NCBI GenBank assembly: GCA_036553725.1
Contig: DATBOO010000147.1
Span: forward strand, 1 to 47,714
Source of the DNA: Bog-756 sp036553725
Lineage (GTDB): Bacteria; Actinomycetota; Acidimicrobiia; Acidimicrobiales; RAAP-2
Length of the DNA stretch: 47,714 nt
Direction: 5' to 3'
A program made the translations under genes and the position numbers. Shown one piece after another: positions 1 through 7,738 of the stretch (positions are counted from its first letter, which is position 1; each line of letters begins with the position of its first letter). The notes beneath the pieces were generated by a model, which saw nothing but the letters and a program-made list of their open reading frames with translations, searched no databases and had not been told where the DNA came from.

Positions 1-330
1 CTCACGCCAGTTGAAGGCGAACCAATCTGGCTGCACCTGGACCAGTCGTGTTCCGTCGCCGTTCTTCGCCCAGAGCCTTGGGGAGGGCGGGCGATCGAGC
101 AGCTGGAAGTTCAGAGCCTGTGGGGCCGGCACGTCCGCAAGGATCTCAATTGGTCGGTTGTAGGGGGGCTGTTCCTCCACATCTGGGAGTTCGTCCCGGA
201 GCCGCGTATGCCAGAAGTTGCCGACATGGGCCGAGGTGAGCTGTGGAGGCCGGTCGAACGCGACCGATAGAACTACCTCGTTGACCGGCGGCTGCTTGAA
301 GCTGGGGAGCGCTGCAGTTGGACGACTCAT
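1..330 (-). CDS. TIGR04255 family protein, C-terminus cut by window edge
   Basis: An open frame of 110 codons runs from ATG at 330 to base 1 without a stop, so only the N-terminal part is visible. The residues match the N-terminal signature I associate with TIGR04255, a sporadically distributed family of unknown function of roughly 250 residues. The visible marks are PPVNEVVLSVAFD near the start, LTSAHVGNFW, VEEQPP, and a PRLW...RLVQVQPDWF.FNWR stretch at the cut end. No SD sequence is obvious upstream. It is transcribed in the same direction as the tRNA-Pro at 501-578 and lies just past that tRNA's 3' end, a common site for integrated elements. Base composition looks lower in GC than the core genes to the right. 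The family call rests on motif memory; the function is unknown. Confidence 0.72.
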   Translation of the reverse strand, partial: MSRPTAALPSFKQPPVNEVVLSVAFDRPPQLTSAHVGNFWHTRLRDELPDVEEQPPYNRPIEILADVPAPQALNFQLLDRPPSPRLWAKNGDGTRLVQVQPDWFAFNWRE

Positions 331-421
331 ACGGACGGGTCGCCGCTCACGTGCCGCTCACGGGGCGAAGAATAGCGAACGGCACTTCCCCGGAACGTGA
401 TCCGAGCCCCCTTGGCGCCAT

Positions 422-445
422 CTTGGCGGTCAACTTGGCGGTCAA
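422..445. repeat. Two perfect tandem copies of a 12-bp unit
   Basis: CTTGGCGGTCAA occurs twice head to tail, at 422-433 and 434-445, in the spacer between the tRNA 3' end and the TIGR04255 gene. A related CTTGGCG also lies at about 411-417. No gene is supported here. It could be a residue of recombination beside the tRNA or a chance duplication. Confidence 0.6.
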
Positions 446-500
446 AATGCACTTCCGGCCCCGACATACAACCATTGTAGGGCCGTGACCTGCGTTTACG

Positions 501-578
501 TGGTCGGGCTGCCGGGATTTGAACCCGGGACCTCTTGACCCCCAGTCAAGCGCGCTAACCAAGCTGCGCCACAGCCCG
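501..578 (-). tRNA. tRNA-Pro (anticodon GGG), CCA encoded
   Basis: Read on the minus strand, the sequence folds as a complete tRNA. The 7-bp acceptor stem is CGGGCTG paired with CAGCCCG. The D arm has GCGC stems. The anticodon stem CTTGA/TCAAG holds loop CTGGGGG with anticodon GGG, which reads proline CCC and CCU codons. The T arm is CCGGG-TTCAAAT-CCCGG. The discriminator is A at 504 and CCA is encoded at 503-501. No intron is present. Its 3' end faces the left-edge accessory gene. Confidence 0.95.
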
Positions 579-751
579 CTCCTGGTCAGCTGGTTGCGAA
601 CACGCATCGAGCCGACCAAAAAAGGCCAGCTTGCTGACGCCTCGCGAACGAGGTTCAGGACCGACCGCGATGAGAGCCTACCTGAGACCGATGGTTCCGT
701 GGTTGCCGGCGCCTGCTCGGGCGCCCGCCCCACAGAGATCTCTCGGCAGCG

Positions 752-1684
752 CTACAGGTCGGCCACCACCAGCTTGGCGATGAACGTGTAGCCCTTGGTA
801 TTGGCGTGGATGTTGCCCATCGAGCAGAAATAGGTCAGCTTGCAGATCTCCCATACCGCCGCCGGAATCGTGCCGTACGGCTTGAGCTTGGCCGTGGTGG
901 TCAGGGCGGTGTCGTCCCCGGCTGTGGCCAACTTGTAGGGAGCCTGCGTCACGTTGACGAAGCTTCCCCCGGGGACCGAGGTGTAGGCGGTCTTCAGCGT
1001 GGGGTTGATCAGAACGTCGAAGGCGAGGGTGGACTCGTTGGCCAGCGTCACGTTGGGCACGGCCGGCGGAGGCGGGTAGACGTAGTCACCGAGGATCACG
1101 TCTGGATAGGTCAGGCCGGCGATCTTGGCATTGCTGTCGCCGTGGGTCGTCAGGGCCGAGCTCAGAGCGCCGACCAGAGAGCCGACGTTGGTCTGGATGG
1201 TGGTCTTCGCAGCCGTCACGCAGCTGATCGGGTTGGCGGCCGATCCGCAGGCGGTCACGTCATTGCCCCCGATGGACACGGTGATCAGGCCCACCTTGCC
1301 GAAGTTGGCAGGAGCGTCGATGAAGTTGATCGCAGCCTGCTCCTGGGTGGTGGTGGGATACGCCACCGGATCGATGAGTGCGGTTGGTCCGTATCCGGAC
1401 TCGGTGCACCCGATGGCGGTGAGAATGGAGCCGGTGGTGGCCCCGCCGCACCCGAAGTTCTCGAGGGTCAGCTTCTCCTTCTTGGCCACATAGGAGGTGT
1501 AGCCGGCGGTGGCGCCCATTCCGGGCTGGTACCCGACCGAGTACGAGTCGCCCAATGACAGATAGAGCAGCGGTGGCGTCTTGGAGGCTTGCGTCACGCC
1601 TGGGGTCGCCACCAGTCCGACGGTGGCGACGCTCGCCGCTATGAGGGCGATTCCAACCACGGACACCTTGGATCGTTTGCGCAT
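752..1684 (-). CDS. Secreted SGNH/GDSL-type hydrolase
   Basis: A 310-residue protein, predicted to be an exported esterase or lipase of the SGNH fold. ATG at 1684 was chosen over an in-frame start at 1801 because it opens a clean signal peptide: MRKRSK followed by a hydrophobic stretch to about residue 32. It is also preceded by a G-rich GGGGGGA element. Block I is GDSYS at residues 45-49 with the catalytic Ser47. Block III is GGND at 138-141. Block V keeps the histidine (NIHANTKGY, His293), but the Asp expected three residues before it is a Gly, so it may work as a Ser-His dyad like some actinobacterial SGNH esterases. Several Cys residues suggest extracellular disulfides. It lies 193 bp after the zinc-ribbon gene and is probably transcribed separately. 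The substrate cannot be read from sequence. Confidence 0.85.
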   Translation of the reverse strand: MRKRSKVSVVGIALIAASVATVGLVATPGVTQASKTPPLLYLSLGDSYSVGYQPGMGATAGYTSYVAKKEKLTLENFGCGGATTGSILTAIGCTESGYGPTALIDPVAYPTTTQEQAAINFIDAPANFGKVGLITVSIGGNDVTACGSAANPISCVTAAKTTIQTNVGSLVGALSSALTTHGDSNAKIAGLTYPDVILGDYVYPPPPAVPNVTLANESTLAFDVLINPTLKTAYTSVPGGSFVNVTQAPYKLATAGDDTALTTTAKLKPYGTIPAAVWEICKLTYFCSMGNIHANTKGYTFIAKLVVADL

Positions 1685-1877
1685 TGCGGGTCCCCCCCGG
1701 TTCGGCTTGGCCTTGATTGCACACAAGGAACGAACTCTTGCTACCACAAACACGTTCTCTGCCGGGCCGGGAGCCGAGGAGGACGGCAAAGCTGCCTCCA
1801 CGGAGAGTGGCCGACCGCTACCGAGAGTAGCGGGGAGGGTCAGCGGGAGCCCGGACCGGATGCCGACCGGCGGTTGA

Positions 1878-2075
1878 TCAGAGGTGGTGGATCACCCAGG
1901 TCACTCCCTGGAACGCCCGGTAGCCCAGATAGATCACGCTGGCCGCCAACATGAACTTGAAGTACCACGGTGACTTGCGGTGCTCCAAGGGCTCTGTCCC
2001 GCACCGGGGACAGGTGCCGTCGTCGGCCAGTTCCTCGGTCTCGAGGCGCTGGTCGCACTCCTCACACCACGGCAA
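1878..2075 (-). CDS. Small zinc-ribbon membrane protein
   Basis: A 65-residue protein. The N-terminal CEEC (residues 4-7) and CPRCG (about 22-26) pairs form a zinc ribbon. They are followed by a transmembrane helix of about 20 residues (YFKFMLAASVIYLGYRAF) and a short tail. The only usable in-frame start is TTG at 2075, preceded by GGGTGAG. It follows der by 33 bases on the same strand and is probably co-transcribed with it. Small ribbon-plus-helix proteins like this recur in actinobacterial genomes, but I know of no assigned function. Confidence 0.75.
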   Translation of the reverse strand: MPWCEECDQRLETEELADDGTCPRCGTEPLEHRKSPWYFKFMLAASVIYLGYRAFQGVTWVIHHL

Positions 2076-2108
2076 GGCTCACCCGTCCAGGGGAGGCGGC
2101 GACCCACC

Positions 2109-3581
2109 TCACCGGCGGCGACCCCCGCCCCCGTTGGCACCCTTGGCCCGGACCCGCAGCTTGATGGGCGTCGGGCCAAGGGCGAACCGCTCGCGCAGCC
2201 CCCGTTCGACATAGCGGAGATAGGTGGGTTGGAGCCGGCCGTTGGTGAACAGCGTGAACGTCGGCGGGTCGTTGGCCCCCTGCACCGCGTACTGGATCTT
2301 GGCGCCGACCGGGGGGTGGGCCATCTGGATCGACTTGAGCGCACGGTTGAGCTCGCCGGTGGGGATCCGTGAGTGGTAGGCCTCCTCGGCCGCGGCCACG
2401 GCGGGAAGGATCTGGTGGACGCCCAGGCCCGAGAGGGCGCTGATCTTCAGCACCGGTGCGTCGCCGAGGAATGCCAGCCGATCCCCGATGTCGGCCAGGA
2501 TGCCGTTGCGGTCCTCGGTGGGGATGAGCTCCCACTTGTTGAGCACCACCACGGTGGGGCACCCGGCGGCCCCGACCCGTTCGGCCAGGCGTTGGTCCTG
2601 ATGGGTCACCCCGGCCGTGGCATCGATGACCAACAACGCGATGTCAGCCCGGTCGAGCGCCTCCAGCGCACGGAGCACCGAGAAGTACTCGGTACCGCGT
2701 TCGGTGCGGGACTTCCGCCGCATACCGGCCGTATCGATGAAGCACACCGTCCCATCCGGGGTCTCGACCACGGTGTCCACCGCGTCACGGGTGGTGCCGG
2801 GAGCATCATGGGTCACCGATCGCTCGTCGCCCACCAGACGGTTGAACAGCGTGGACTTCCCGACGTTGGGCCGACCGACCAGGGCCACCCGCGGAACCGG
2901 GAACTCGTCCCCTCTGTTCCCATCCGATCCCGCCCGGTCCGGGCCGGCGGCCGGACCAGCAGGTTCCTCCGCATCGGTCTCCCCCGCGGCCGAACCGGTC
3001 CGCCGCCGCAGCCCGTCGGTCGACCCGGGGACGGGGAGTAGGCCGACCACCTCGTCGAGCAGGTCTCCGGTCCCCCGCCCGTGCAGGGCGCTGACCGGCC
3101 ACGGAGCCCCCAGTCCGAGGCCCATGGCATCCCATGCATCGGCCTCGCGCTGGGAGGAGTCCACTTTGTTGACCACCACCCGGACCGGACGGCCCGACCG
3201 CTTGAGCACCCGGGCCACGGCCAGGTCCTCGTCGATGACACCGACCAGCACGTCCACCACCAGCAGGACCACGGCCGCCTCGGCGATGGCCCGCTCGGCC
3301 TGGGCGCTGACCTGGGCGTCGAGGGGGTCGTCGCTCGACAGCCACCCCCCGGTGTCGACCACGGTGAAGCGGTGCCCGCACCAGTCGGCATCGAGCTCCT
3401 TGCGGTCGCGGGTCACCCCAGACCGCTCCTCGACCACCGCTGCCCGCCGTCCCACGATCCGATTGACCAGGGTGGACTTGCCGACGTTGGGACGCCCGGC
3501 GATGACCACCAGGGGTCGGGCCGCCGTGGTCATCGCATCGGAGGCGCCGACGATGGCACCACCGGCCACGTCGGCGCTCAT
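2109..3581 (-). CDS. der: Ribosome-assembly GTPase Der (EngA)
   Basis: A 490-residue double GTPase that acts in 50S subunit maturation. The first G domain has GRPNVGKST at residues 29-37, DTGGW at about 76-80 and NKVD at about 138-141. The second has GRPNVGKST at 236-244, DTAGMRRKSR at about 283-292 and NKW at about 348-350. A KH-like C-terminal domain ends in a basic Gly/Arg tail. The linker between the G domains (about 188-228) is long and acidic/Gly-rich. ATG at 3581 overlaps the stop of the upstream DUF512 gene as ATGA, so I prefer it to the longer frame from 3779; an ATG at 3533 is a second alternative. In M. tuberculosis, der (engA) closes the same conserved neighbourhood. Confidence 0.96.
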   Translation of the reverse strand: MSADVAGGAIVGASDAMTTAARPLVVIAGRPNVGKSTLVNRIVGRRAAVVEERSGVTRDRKELDADWCGHRFTVVDTGGWLSSDDPLDAQVSAQAERAIAEAAVVLLVVDVLVGVIDEDLAVARVLKRSGRPVRVVVNKVDSSQREADAWDAMGLGLGAPWPVSALHGRGTGDLLDEVVGLLPVPGSTDGLRRRTGSAAGETDAEEPAGPAAGPDRAGSDGNRGDEFPVPRVALVGRPNVGKSTLFNRLVGDERSVTHDAPGTTRDAVDTVVETPDGTVCFIDTAGMRRKSRTERGTEYFSVLRALEALDRADIALLVIDATAGVTHQDQRLAERVGAAGCPTVVVLNKWELIPTEDRNGILADIGDRLAFLGDAPVLKISALSGLGVHQILPAVAAAEEAYHSRIPTGELNRALKSIQMAHPPVGAKIQYAVQGANDPPTFTLFTNGRLQPTYLRYVERGLRERFALGPTPIKLRVRAKGANGGGGRRR

Positions 3582-5044
3582 CGGGACGCTCCCAGGCTGA
3601 TCGGCACCCGCCCGGTCGTCGCCGCTCCGGGCCTCGGTCCGGGCCCGACCGCCGGGACCGTCGCCGCGTCGGACTCGAGCGCCCGGCGAAGGGAGAGCCC
3701 GTCGGTCGGGACCACCTCGACTGGTCGGGGCAGGTCGGCCACGGTCAGGTCGTCGAGGAAGCGGCCCTCGGAAAGGCACGAGTCCGGGAGCAGGTACCGG
3801 TGCCCCTCGGGCTGGCCCCGGAGCACCCTGACCAGATCGGTGCCGGTGAGGAGGCCGGAGACCCCGATGTTGCCGCCGAAGAAGCGGTTGTCGACGGGCA
3901 CCAGCCGGATGTCGGGTCGGTCGAGGGCCGCGACCAGAGGGCCGAGCACCAGCGCACCGTACTCGCCGGTCAGGACGGCGACGGGGGCACCTCCCGCCCG
4001 GGACGGCCCGGTGGCCGGAGCCCGGGGGGCGCGGTACCCGGTGGCCGGTGCTCCGTCCACGGCGGCGAAGAACCCGGAGCGCACGCCGAGGGCCGACCGT
4101 TCGTCGCCGCCGAAGGCGGCCTCGAAGGCCCTGGCCATGCCCAGGCCGTTCTCGTGCTGGGGGAATCCCTCATAGGTCAGGGCCGGCGGGAACGGCCGTT
4201 CGGCCATGAGGTAGTACTCGTCGGCGGCGAACACCATCCGCCGGCCGATGGCCTCGAGGAACGTGGCCTGCCACTCCCCCACCGTGTCGCAGACCGCGGC
4301 CGCCTCCTGGCGGGTATGGGGCCGCATGGCGCTCTCGTGGGAGAACCGGCTCACACCCAGCGGGACGCAGGCCACCGTGGCCAGGGCCGGATAGCGGTCG
4401 AGCACCCCGGCCAGGGTGTCGTGCAGGACGGCACCGTCGTTCCGGCCGGGACAAACCACCACCTGGCCGTGGACCTCGATCCCACCGTCGAGCAGGGCCC
4501 CGAGCCAGCGGAGGCTGGTGGCGCCGCGCCGGTTCCGCAGCATCTCGGCCCGGATGTCGGGATCGGTGGCGTGGATGGAGACGAACAACGGGCTGAGGCG
4601 CTCGGTGAGCACGCGCTCGAGGTCCATCTCGGTGAAGCGGGTGAGGGTGGTGAAATTGCCGTAGAGAAAGGAGAGGCGGTAGTCGTCGTCCTTCAGGGAC
4701 AGACTGCGACGCATCCCCTTGGGCAGCTGGTGGATGAAGCAGAACTCACAGTGGTTGTCGCAGGTCCGGACCCGGTCGAAGACGGCCGAGGAGACCTCGG
4801 CGCCCAGGGGCTCCCCCGGCTCCTTGGCCACCCGGAGCATGATGGGATCGGGCTGGCCGCGCCGGCGGACGACGAGGTCCAGGTCGGGCTCGTCCACCAA
4901 CAGGCTGTACTCGATGACGTCACGTGGTGACCGTCCATTGAGGAGAAGGAGCTCGTCCCCAGGCCTCAGCCCGGACAGGTCGGCCGGTGACGACTCGGTG
5001 ACGGCGACGACCTTCGGTGCCGTCGTCATCCGGGGCGCCGACAT
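3578..5044 (-). CDS. DUF512 iron-sulfur protein with N-terminal PDZ-like domain
   Basis: A 488-residue protein. Residues about 10-75 look like a PDZ-type domain (SPADLSGLRPGDELLLLNG). A radical-SAM-like cysteine cluster C95-x3-C99-x2-C102 (CDNHCEFCF) follows, then the family sequence KGMRRSLSLKDDDYRLSF. The middle and C-terminal parts match DUF512, with GGNIGVSGLLTG at about residue 400. Proteins of this layout are often found beside der, as here, where the stop overlaps the der start. The biochemical role is not established. The start at 5044 is supported by a TAGCCT box ending 6 bases upstream, consistent with a leaderless mRNA, and by the absence of an SD. The last 30 or so residues are Pro/Gly/Ala-rich and probably disordered. 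Confidence 0.9.
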   Translation of the reverse strand: MSAPRMTTAPKVVAVTESSPADLSGLRPGDELLLLNGRSPRDVIEYSLLVDEPDLDLVVRRRGQPDPIMLRVAKEPGEPLGAEVSSAVFDRVRTCDNHCEFCFIHQLPKGMRRSLSLKDDDYRLSFLYGNFTTLTRFTEMDLERVLTERLSPLFVSIHATDPDIRAEMLRNRRGATSLRWLGALLDGGIEVHGQVVVCPGRNDGAVLHDTLAGVLDRYPALATVACVPLGVSRFSHESAMRPHTRQEAAAVCDTVGEWQATFLEAIGRRMVFAADEYYLMAERPFPPALTYEGFPQHENGLGMARAFEAAFGGDERSALGVRSGFFAAVDGAPATGYRAPRAPATGPSRAGGAPVAVLTGEYGALVLGPLVAALDRPDIRLVPVDNRFFGGNIGVSGLLTGTDLVRVLRGQPEGHRYLLPDSCLSEGRFLDDLTVADLPRPVEVVPTDGLSLRRALESDAATVPAVGPGPRPGAATTGRVPISLGASR

Positions 5045-5050
5045 GGCACC

Positions 5051-5056
5051 AGGCTA
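5051..5056 (-). promoter_or_regulatory. Candidate -10 box of the DUF512-der operon (leaderless)
   Basis: TAGCCT on the minus strand (embedded in GGTAGCCTGG) ends 6 bases before the ATG at 5044. That spacing puts transcription initiation at or next to the start codon. It is mirrored by an identical 10-bp sequence in front of ispH. Confidence 0.5.
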
Positions 5057-5115
5057 CCCGGTCCCCCCGAGCAGACGGCGTCGTGACCCGGGGCGGGCGC
5101 CGCCGGGAACCCCGG

Positions 5116-5121
5116 TAGCCT
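5116..5121 (+). promoter_or_regulatory. Candidate -10 box of ispH
   Basis: TAGCCT, within GGTAGCCTGG, ends 8 bases before the ATG at 5130. GGAGG at 5122-5126 would be only 3 bases from that ATG, too close for normal SD use, so a leaderless or near-leaderless mRNA is more likely. The 10-bp motif is an inverted copy of the one at 5049-5058. Confidence 0.5.
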
Positions 5122-5129
5122 GGAGGCCG

Positions 5130-6227
5130 ATGACCGTGGACCGAGTGCTCCTAGCCGAGCCCCGCGGATTCTGCGCCGGAGTGGAGAAGGCCATCAAGGC
5201 GCTGGCCTGGATGGTCAGGGTCTTCGAACCACCCGTCTACTGCTATCACGAGATCGTCCACAACCGGCACGTGGTGGACCAGTTCCGTTCCCAGGGAGTG
5301 GTCTTCGTCGACGATGTCGAAGAGGTGCCGGCCGGCGCCCCGTTGATGCTCTCCGCTCACGGATCGGCGCCCGAGGTGGTCGCCGCCGCCCGGGGCCGGG
5401 GCCGGGTGGTGGTCGATGCGGTATGCCCGCTGGTCACCAAGGTCCACCATGAGCTCAAGGTGAGAGCCCGCAAGGGCTACACCGTGCTCTACGTCGGCCA
5501 TCACGGCCACGAGGAGGCCGTCGGGACGATGGCGGTGGCCCCGGCCTCGGTGCGCCTGCTCGAACGGGTCGAGGACGTGGACGCCCTCGGCGATCTCGAC
5601 GGCGGAGACGATGCCGACGGCCGTCCGCAGGTAGCACTCCTGGCCCAGACCACGCTCAGCCACGACGAGTGGGCGGGCATCGTCGACCGGGCCCGGGAGC
5701 GCTTCCCCGATCTGTGGATGCCCAACCGCAGCGATCTCTGCTTCGCCACCACCAATCGGCAGGCGGCCCTCAAGGCTCTGGCCGGACAGGCCGATGCGGT
5801 GGTGGTCATCGGCTCGGAGAACTCCTCGAACACCGTCGCCCTCGAGCAGGTGGCTCTGGCCTTCGGCTGCCCCCGGGTGGTCCGGGTCAACGATGCCTCC
5901 GAGCTGCCCGATGGCCTGTCCGGCACGGTCGGGGTCACCGCCGGCGCCTCGGCCCCCGAGGCACTGGTACGCGCTGTCGTCGACCGCCTGGACCCGGTCA
6001 ACGGCGTGGTCGCCTGCCCGGTGACCCTGGAAGAGGAGTACTTCCCCCCTCCCCCGGAGCTCCGCGAGCTGCTGCGCGGGCTCGAGACCGCGCTCTCGTT
6101 GCTCAACGGCGCCCCCTCAGCCGGCCCGGTCGGGCCGGACCAGGCCGGGGGCGACACGTCCGCCCGGGCGTTGGCCGGTGATCGGACCACGGTGGCCGCC
6201 GACGTGCTGGAGCGCCTGGCCGGGTAG
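5130..6227 (+). CDS. ispH: 4-hydroxy-3-methylbut-2-enyl diphosphate reductase (IspH)
   Basis: A 365-residue enzyme catalysing the last step of the MEP isoprenoid pathway: reduction of HMBPP to IPP and DMAPP by a [4Fe-4S] cluster. The three cluster cysteines are visible: Cys15 in PRGFCAGV, Cys99 in DAVCPLVTKVHHE and Cys204 in DLCFATTNRQ. The substrate-binding histidines lie in HEIVHN (about 40-45), SAHG (77) and GHEEAVGTM (127), where a Glu stands in the position used for proton transfer. The GSENSSNT motif is at about 228-235. The C-terminus carries about 50 extra Ala/Gly/Pro-rich residues. ATG at 5130 fits the upstream TAGCCT promoter box; GTG at 5136 is an alternative. The gene diverges from the DUF512-der operon. 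Confidence 0.96.
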   Translation: MTVDRVLLAEPRGFCAGVEKAIKALAWMVRVFEPPVYCYHEIVHNRHVVDQFRSQGVVFVDDVEEVPAGAPLMLSAHGSAPEVVAAARGRGRVVVDAVCPLVTKVHHELKVRARKGYTVLYVGHHGHEEAVGTMAVAPASVRLLERVEDVDALGDLDGGDDADGRPQVALLAQTTLSHDEWAGIVDRARERFPDLWMPNRSDLCFATTNRQAALKALAGQADAVVVIGSENSSNTVALEQVALAFGCPRVVRVNDASELPDGLSGTVGVTAGASAPEALVRAVVDRLDPVNGVVACPVTLEEEYFPPPPELRELLRGLETALSLLNGAPSAGPVGPDQAGGDTSARALAGDRTTVAADVLERLAG

Positions 6228-6268
6228 GCGCCGTGACCCGACAGGGGATTTGGCGCGAGACTGTGGGG

Positions 6269-6817
6269 ATGACCACTTCGTTCACCAGCATGGATGTCTC
6301 GACCCAGGACCAGTGGGCGGTGATCGGCGCTGAAACGGCCGGCAACCAGGGCCGGGTGGCGGACCGGGTGCTGGCCATGCTCGAGTCGCTGAGCGACGTG
6401 GTCGACGGGTTCGCGGTCGACCAGCTGACCCACAGCCTGCAGACGGCCACCCGGGCCGAGCGGGCCGGGGCCGACGACGAGCTGGTGGTCGCCTCGCTCT
6501 GCCACGACATCGGCAAGGCGGTGTCGGTGCCCAACCACCCCCGCATCGCGGCCGAGATCCTCCGCCCCTACGTCCGGCCCGATGTGACGGCGGCCATCCT
6601 CGCCCACCAGGACTTCCAGGGCCGGCATTACTACCAGCACTTCAACATGGACCCGAACATGCGCGAGCGCTACCGGGGCGAGCCGTGGTTCGAGCTGGCG
6701 GAGCGGTTCGCGGACGAGTGGGACCAGAACAGCTTCGACCCCGACTACCCCACCGAGCCGCTCTCGCACTTCGAATCGAAGGTCCGGGCCATCTTCGGCA
6801 ACCCCCACGTCCAGTAG
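6269..6817 (+). CDS. HD-domain protein, PhnZ/MIOX-like diiron oxygenase candidate
   Basis: A 182-residue protein, numbered from ATG at 6269; a GTG at 6233 would add 12 residues. Candidate metal ligands in the HD order are His55 (THSLQTA), His79-Asp80 (CHDIGK), His90 (NHPRIA), His113 (AHQDFQGRHYY) and Asp152 (EWDQN). The HSLQTA...CHDIGK arrangement and the lysine after HDIG resemble the PhnZ and myo-inositol oxygenase group of mixed-valent diiron oxygenases more than phosphohydrolases. No phosphonate or inositol genes lie nearby, so the substrate is unknown. The stop overlaps the GTG of the following glycosyltransferase by one base (TAGTG), so the two are translationally coupled. A general HD hydrolase remains possible. 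Confidence 0.75.
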   Translation: MTTSFTSMDVSTQDQWAVIGAETAGNQGRVADRVLAMLESLSDVVDGFAVDQLTHSLQTATRAERAGADDELVVASLCHDIGKAVSVPNHPRIAAEILRPYVRPDVTAAILAHQDFQGRHYYQHFNMDPNMRERYRGEPWFELAERFADEWDQNSFDPDYPTEPLSHFESKVRAIFGNPHVQ

Positions 6818-7665
6818 TGAGCCCTACCCAGCGGCACCGCTGGCTGACGCTCCCCGACTCCCGTGCCCGCAAGAAGAACGCCGATCTCCTCCGATTCGCC
6901 CTGGACCGGGCCCGGGCAGAATTCGAGGGGCACTACCCCCGGGCGACCTTCGGCCCGGTGGTGGCCCTCATCGCCGCCTACCACGAGGAGGACAACATCG
7001 GCGACGTCCTGAAGGTCGTGCCGACGCTGATCGGTGACCGCGAGGTGTCGACGCTGGTAGTGGTGGACGGAGGGACCGACCACACCGCGCAGATCGCCAT
7101 CGACTCCGGGGCGTTCACCTGTGTGCTCCCCGTCAACCTGGGCCAGGGCGCGGCCCTCCGCCTCGGCTACCAGTTGGCCGCGGCCCACGGTGCCCGCTAC
7201 GTGGTCACCCTCGACGCCGACGGGCAGAACGACCCGGCGGAGATGGCCGTCATGATCCAGCCGCTGATCGAGGACGCCGCCGACTTCGTCGTCGCCTCCC
7301 GCCGGCTCGGTGTCGACCAGACCACCGACCGCTTCCGACGGGCCGGCGTCAAGGTCTACTCGTGGCTGCTCAACACGATCATCTCCCGCCAGCTGTCCGA
7401 CTCCTCCAACGGCTACCGGGCCTTCAAGGTCGAGATGCTCGACGACGTCGTGCCCCACCTGGTCCAGGACCAGTACCAGACGGCCGAGCTCCTGATCACC
7501 GCGGCCAGCAGGGGATGGCGCATCGACGAGCGGCCGACGGTGTGGCACCCGAGGGCGTCGGGGGCCTCGAAGAAGGGTGGGAACCTGGTGTTCGGGGTGC
7601 AGTACGCCCGGGTCATAGCCATGACCTGGTTCCGGGTCACCCTCGGTCGTCGCCCCCGCGGCTGA
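6817..7665 (+). CDS. Family 2 glycosyltransferase (dolichyl-phosphate-mannose-synthase-like)
   Basis: A 282-residue GT-A fold enzyme. The GTG at 6817 overlaps the previous stop; a longer open frame to 6685 would run inside the HD gene. Motifs in order are VALIAAYHEEDNIG (about 49-62), VVVDGGTDHT (81-90) in the nucleotide-binding region, NLGQGAALRLGY (107-118), the metal-binding DAD at 133-135 in TLDADGQNDP, and a C-terminal SNGYRAF...QDQYQTAELL segment typical of the family. There is no membrane helix, so it is likely cytosolic or peripheral, using a nucleotide sugar to glycosylate a lipid or polyprenyl phosphate. It converges with plsC across a 73-bp gap. Confidence 0.88.
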   Translation: MSPTQRHRWLTLPDSRARKKNADLLRFALDRARAEFEGHYPRATFGPVVALIAAYHEEDNIGDVLKVVPTLIGDREVSTLVVVDGGTDHTAQIAIDSGAFTCVLPVNLGQGAALRLGYQLAAAHGARYVVTLDADGQNDPAEMAVMIQPLIEDAADFVVASRRLGVDQTTDRFRRAGVKVYSWLLNTIISRQLSDSSNGYRAFKVEMLDDVVPHLVQDQYQTAELLITAASRGWRIDERPTVWHPRASGASKKGGNLVFGVQYARVIAMTWFRVTLGRRPRG

Positions 7666-7738
7666 CGCCGAGACCCCCCCGACCCCCGACGCCACGGCTC
7701 CGGCCCGCACGCCAGCCGGACGACCGAGGCACGCCGGG

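Noticed and set aside
347..733. 128-residue minus-strand open frame spanning the tRNA
   Set aside because: It reads straight through tRNA-Pro and its flanks with no family resemblance, so it is not a gene.
5122..5126. GGAGG before ispH as a Shine-Dalgarno site
   Set aside because: It is only 3 bases from the ATG, too close for normal use, and it overlaps the end of the TAGCCTGG promoter-type motif; it could serve only for GTG at 5136.
7666..7738. Bidirectional terminator between the GT2 gene and plsC
   Set aside because: The spacer is GC-rich with short imperfect inverted repeats but no stable stem followed by a T run on either strand.
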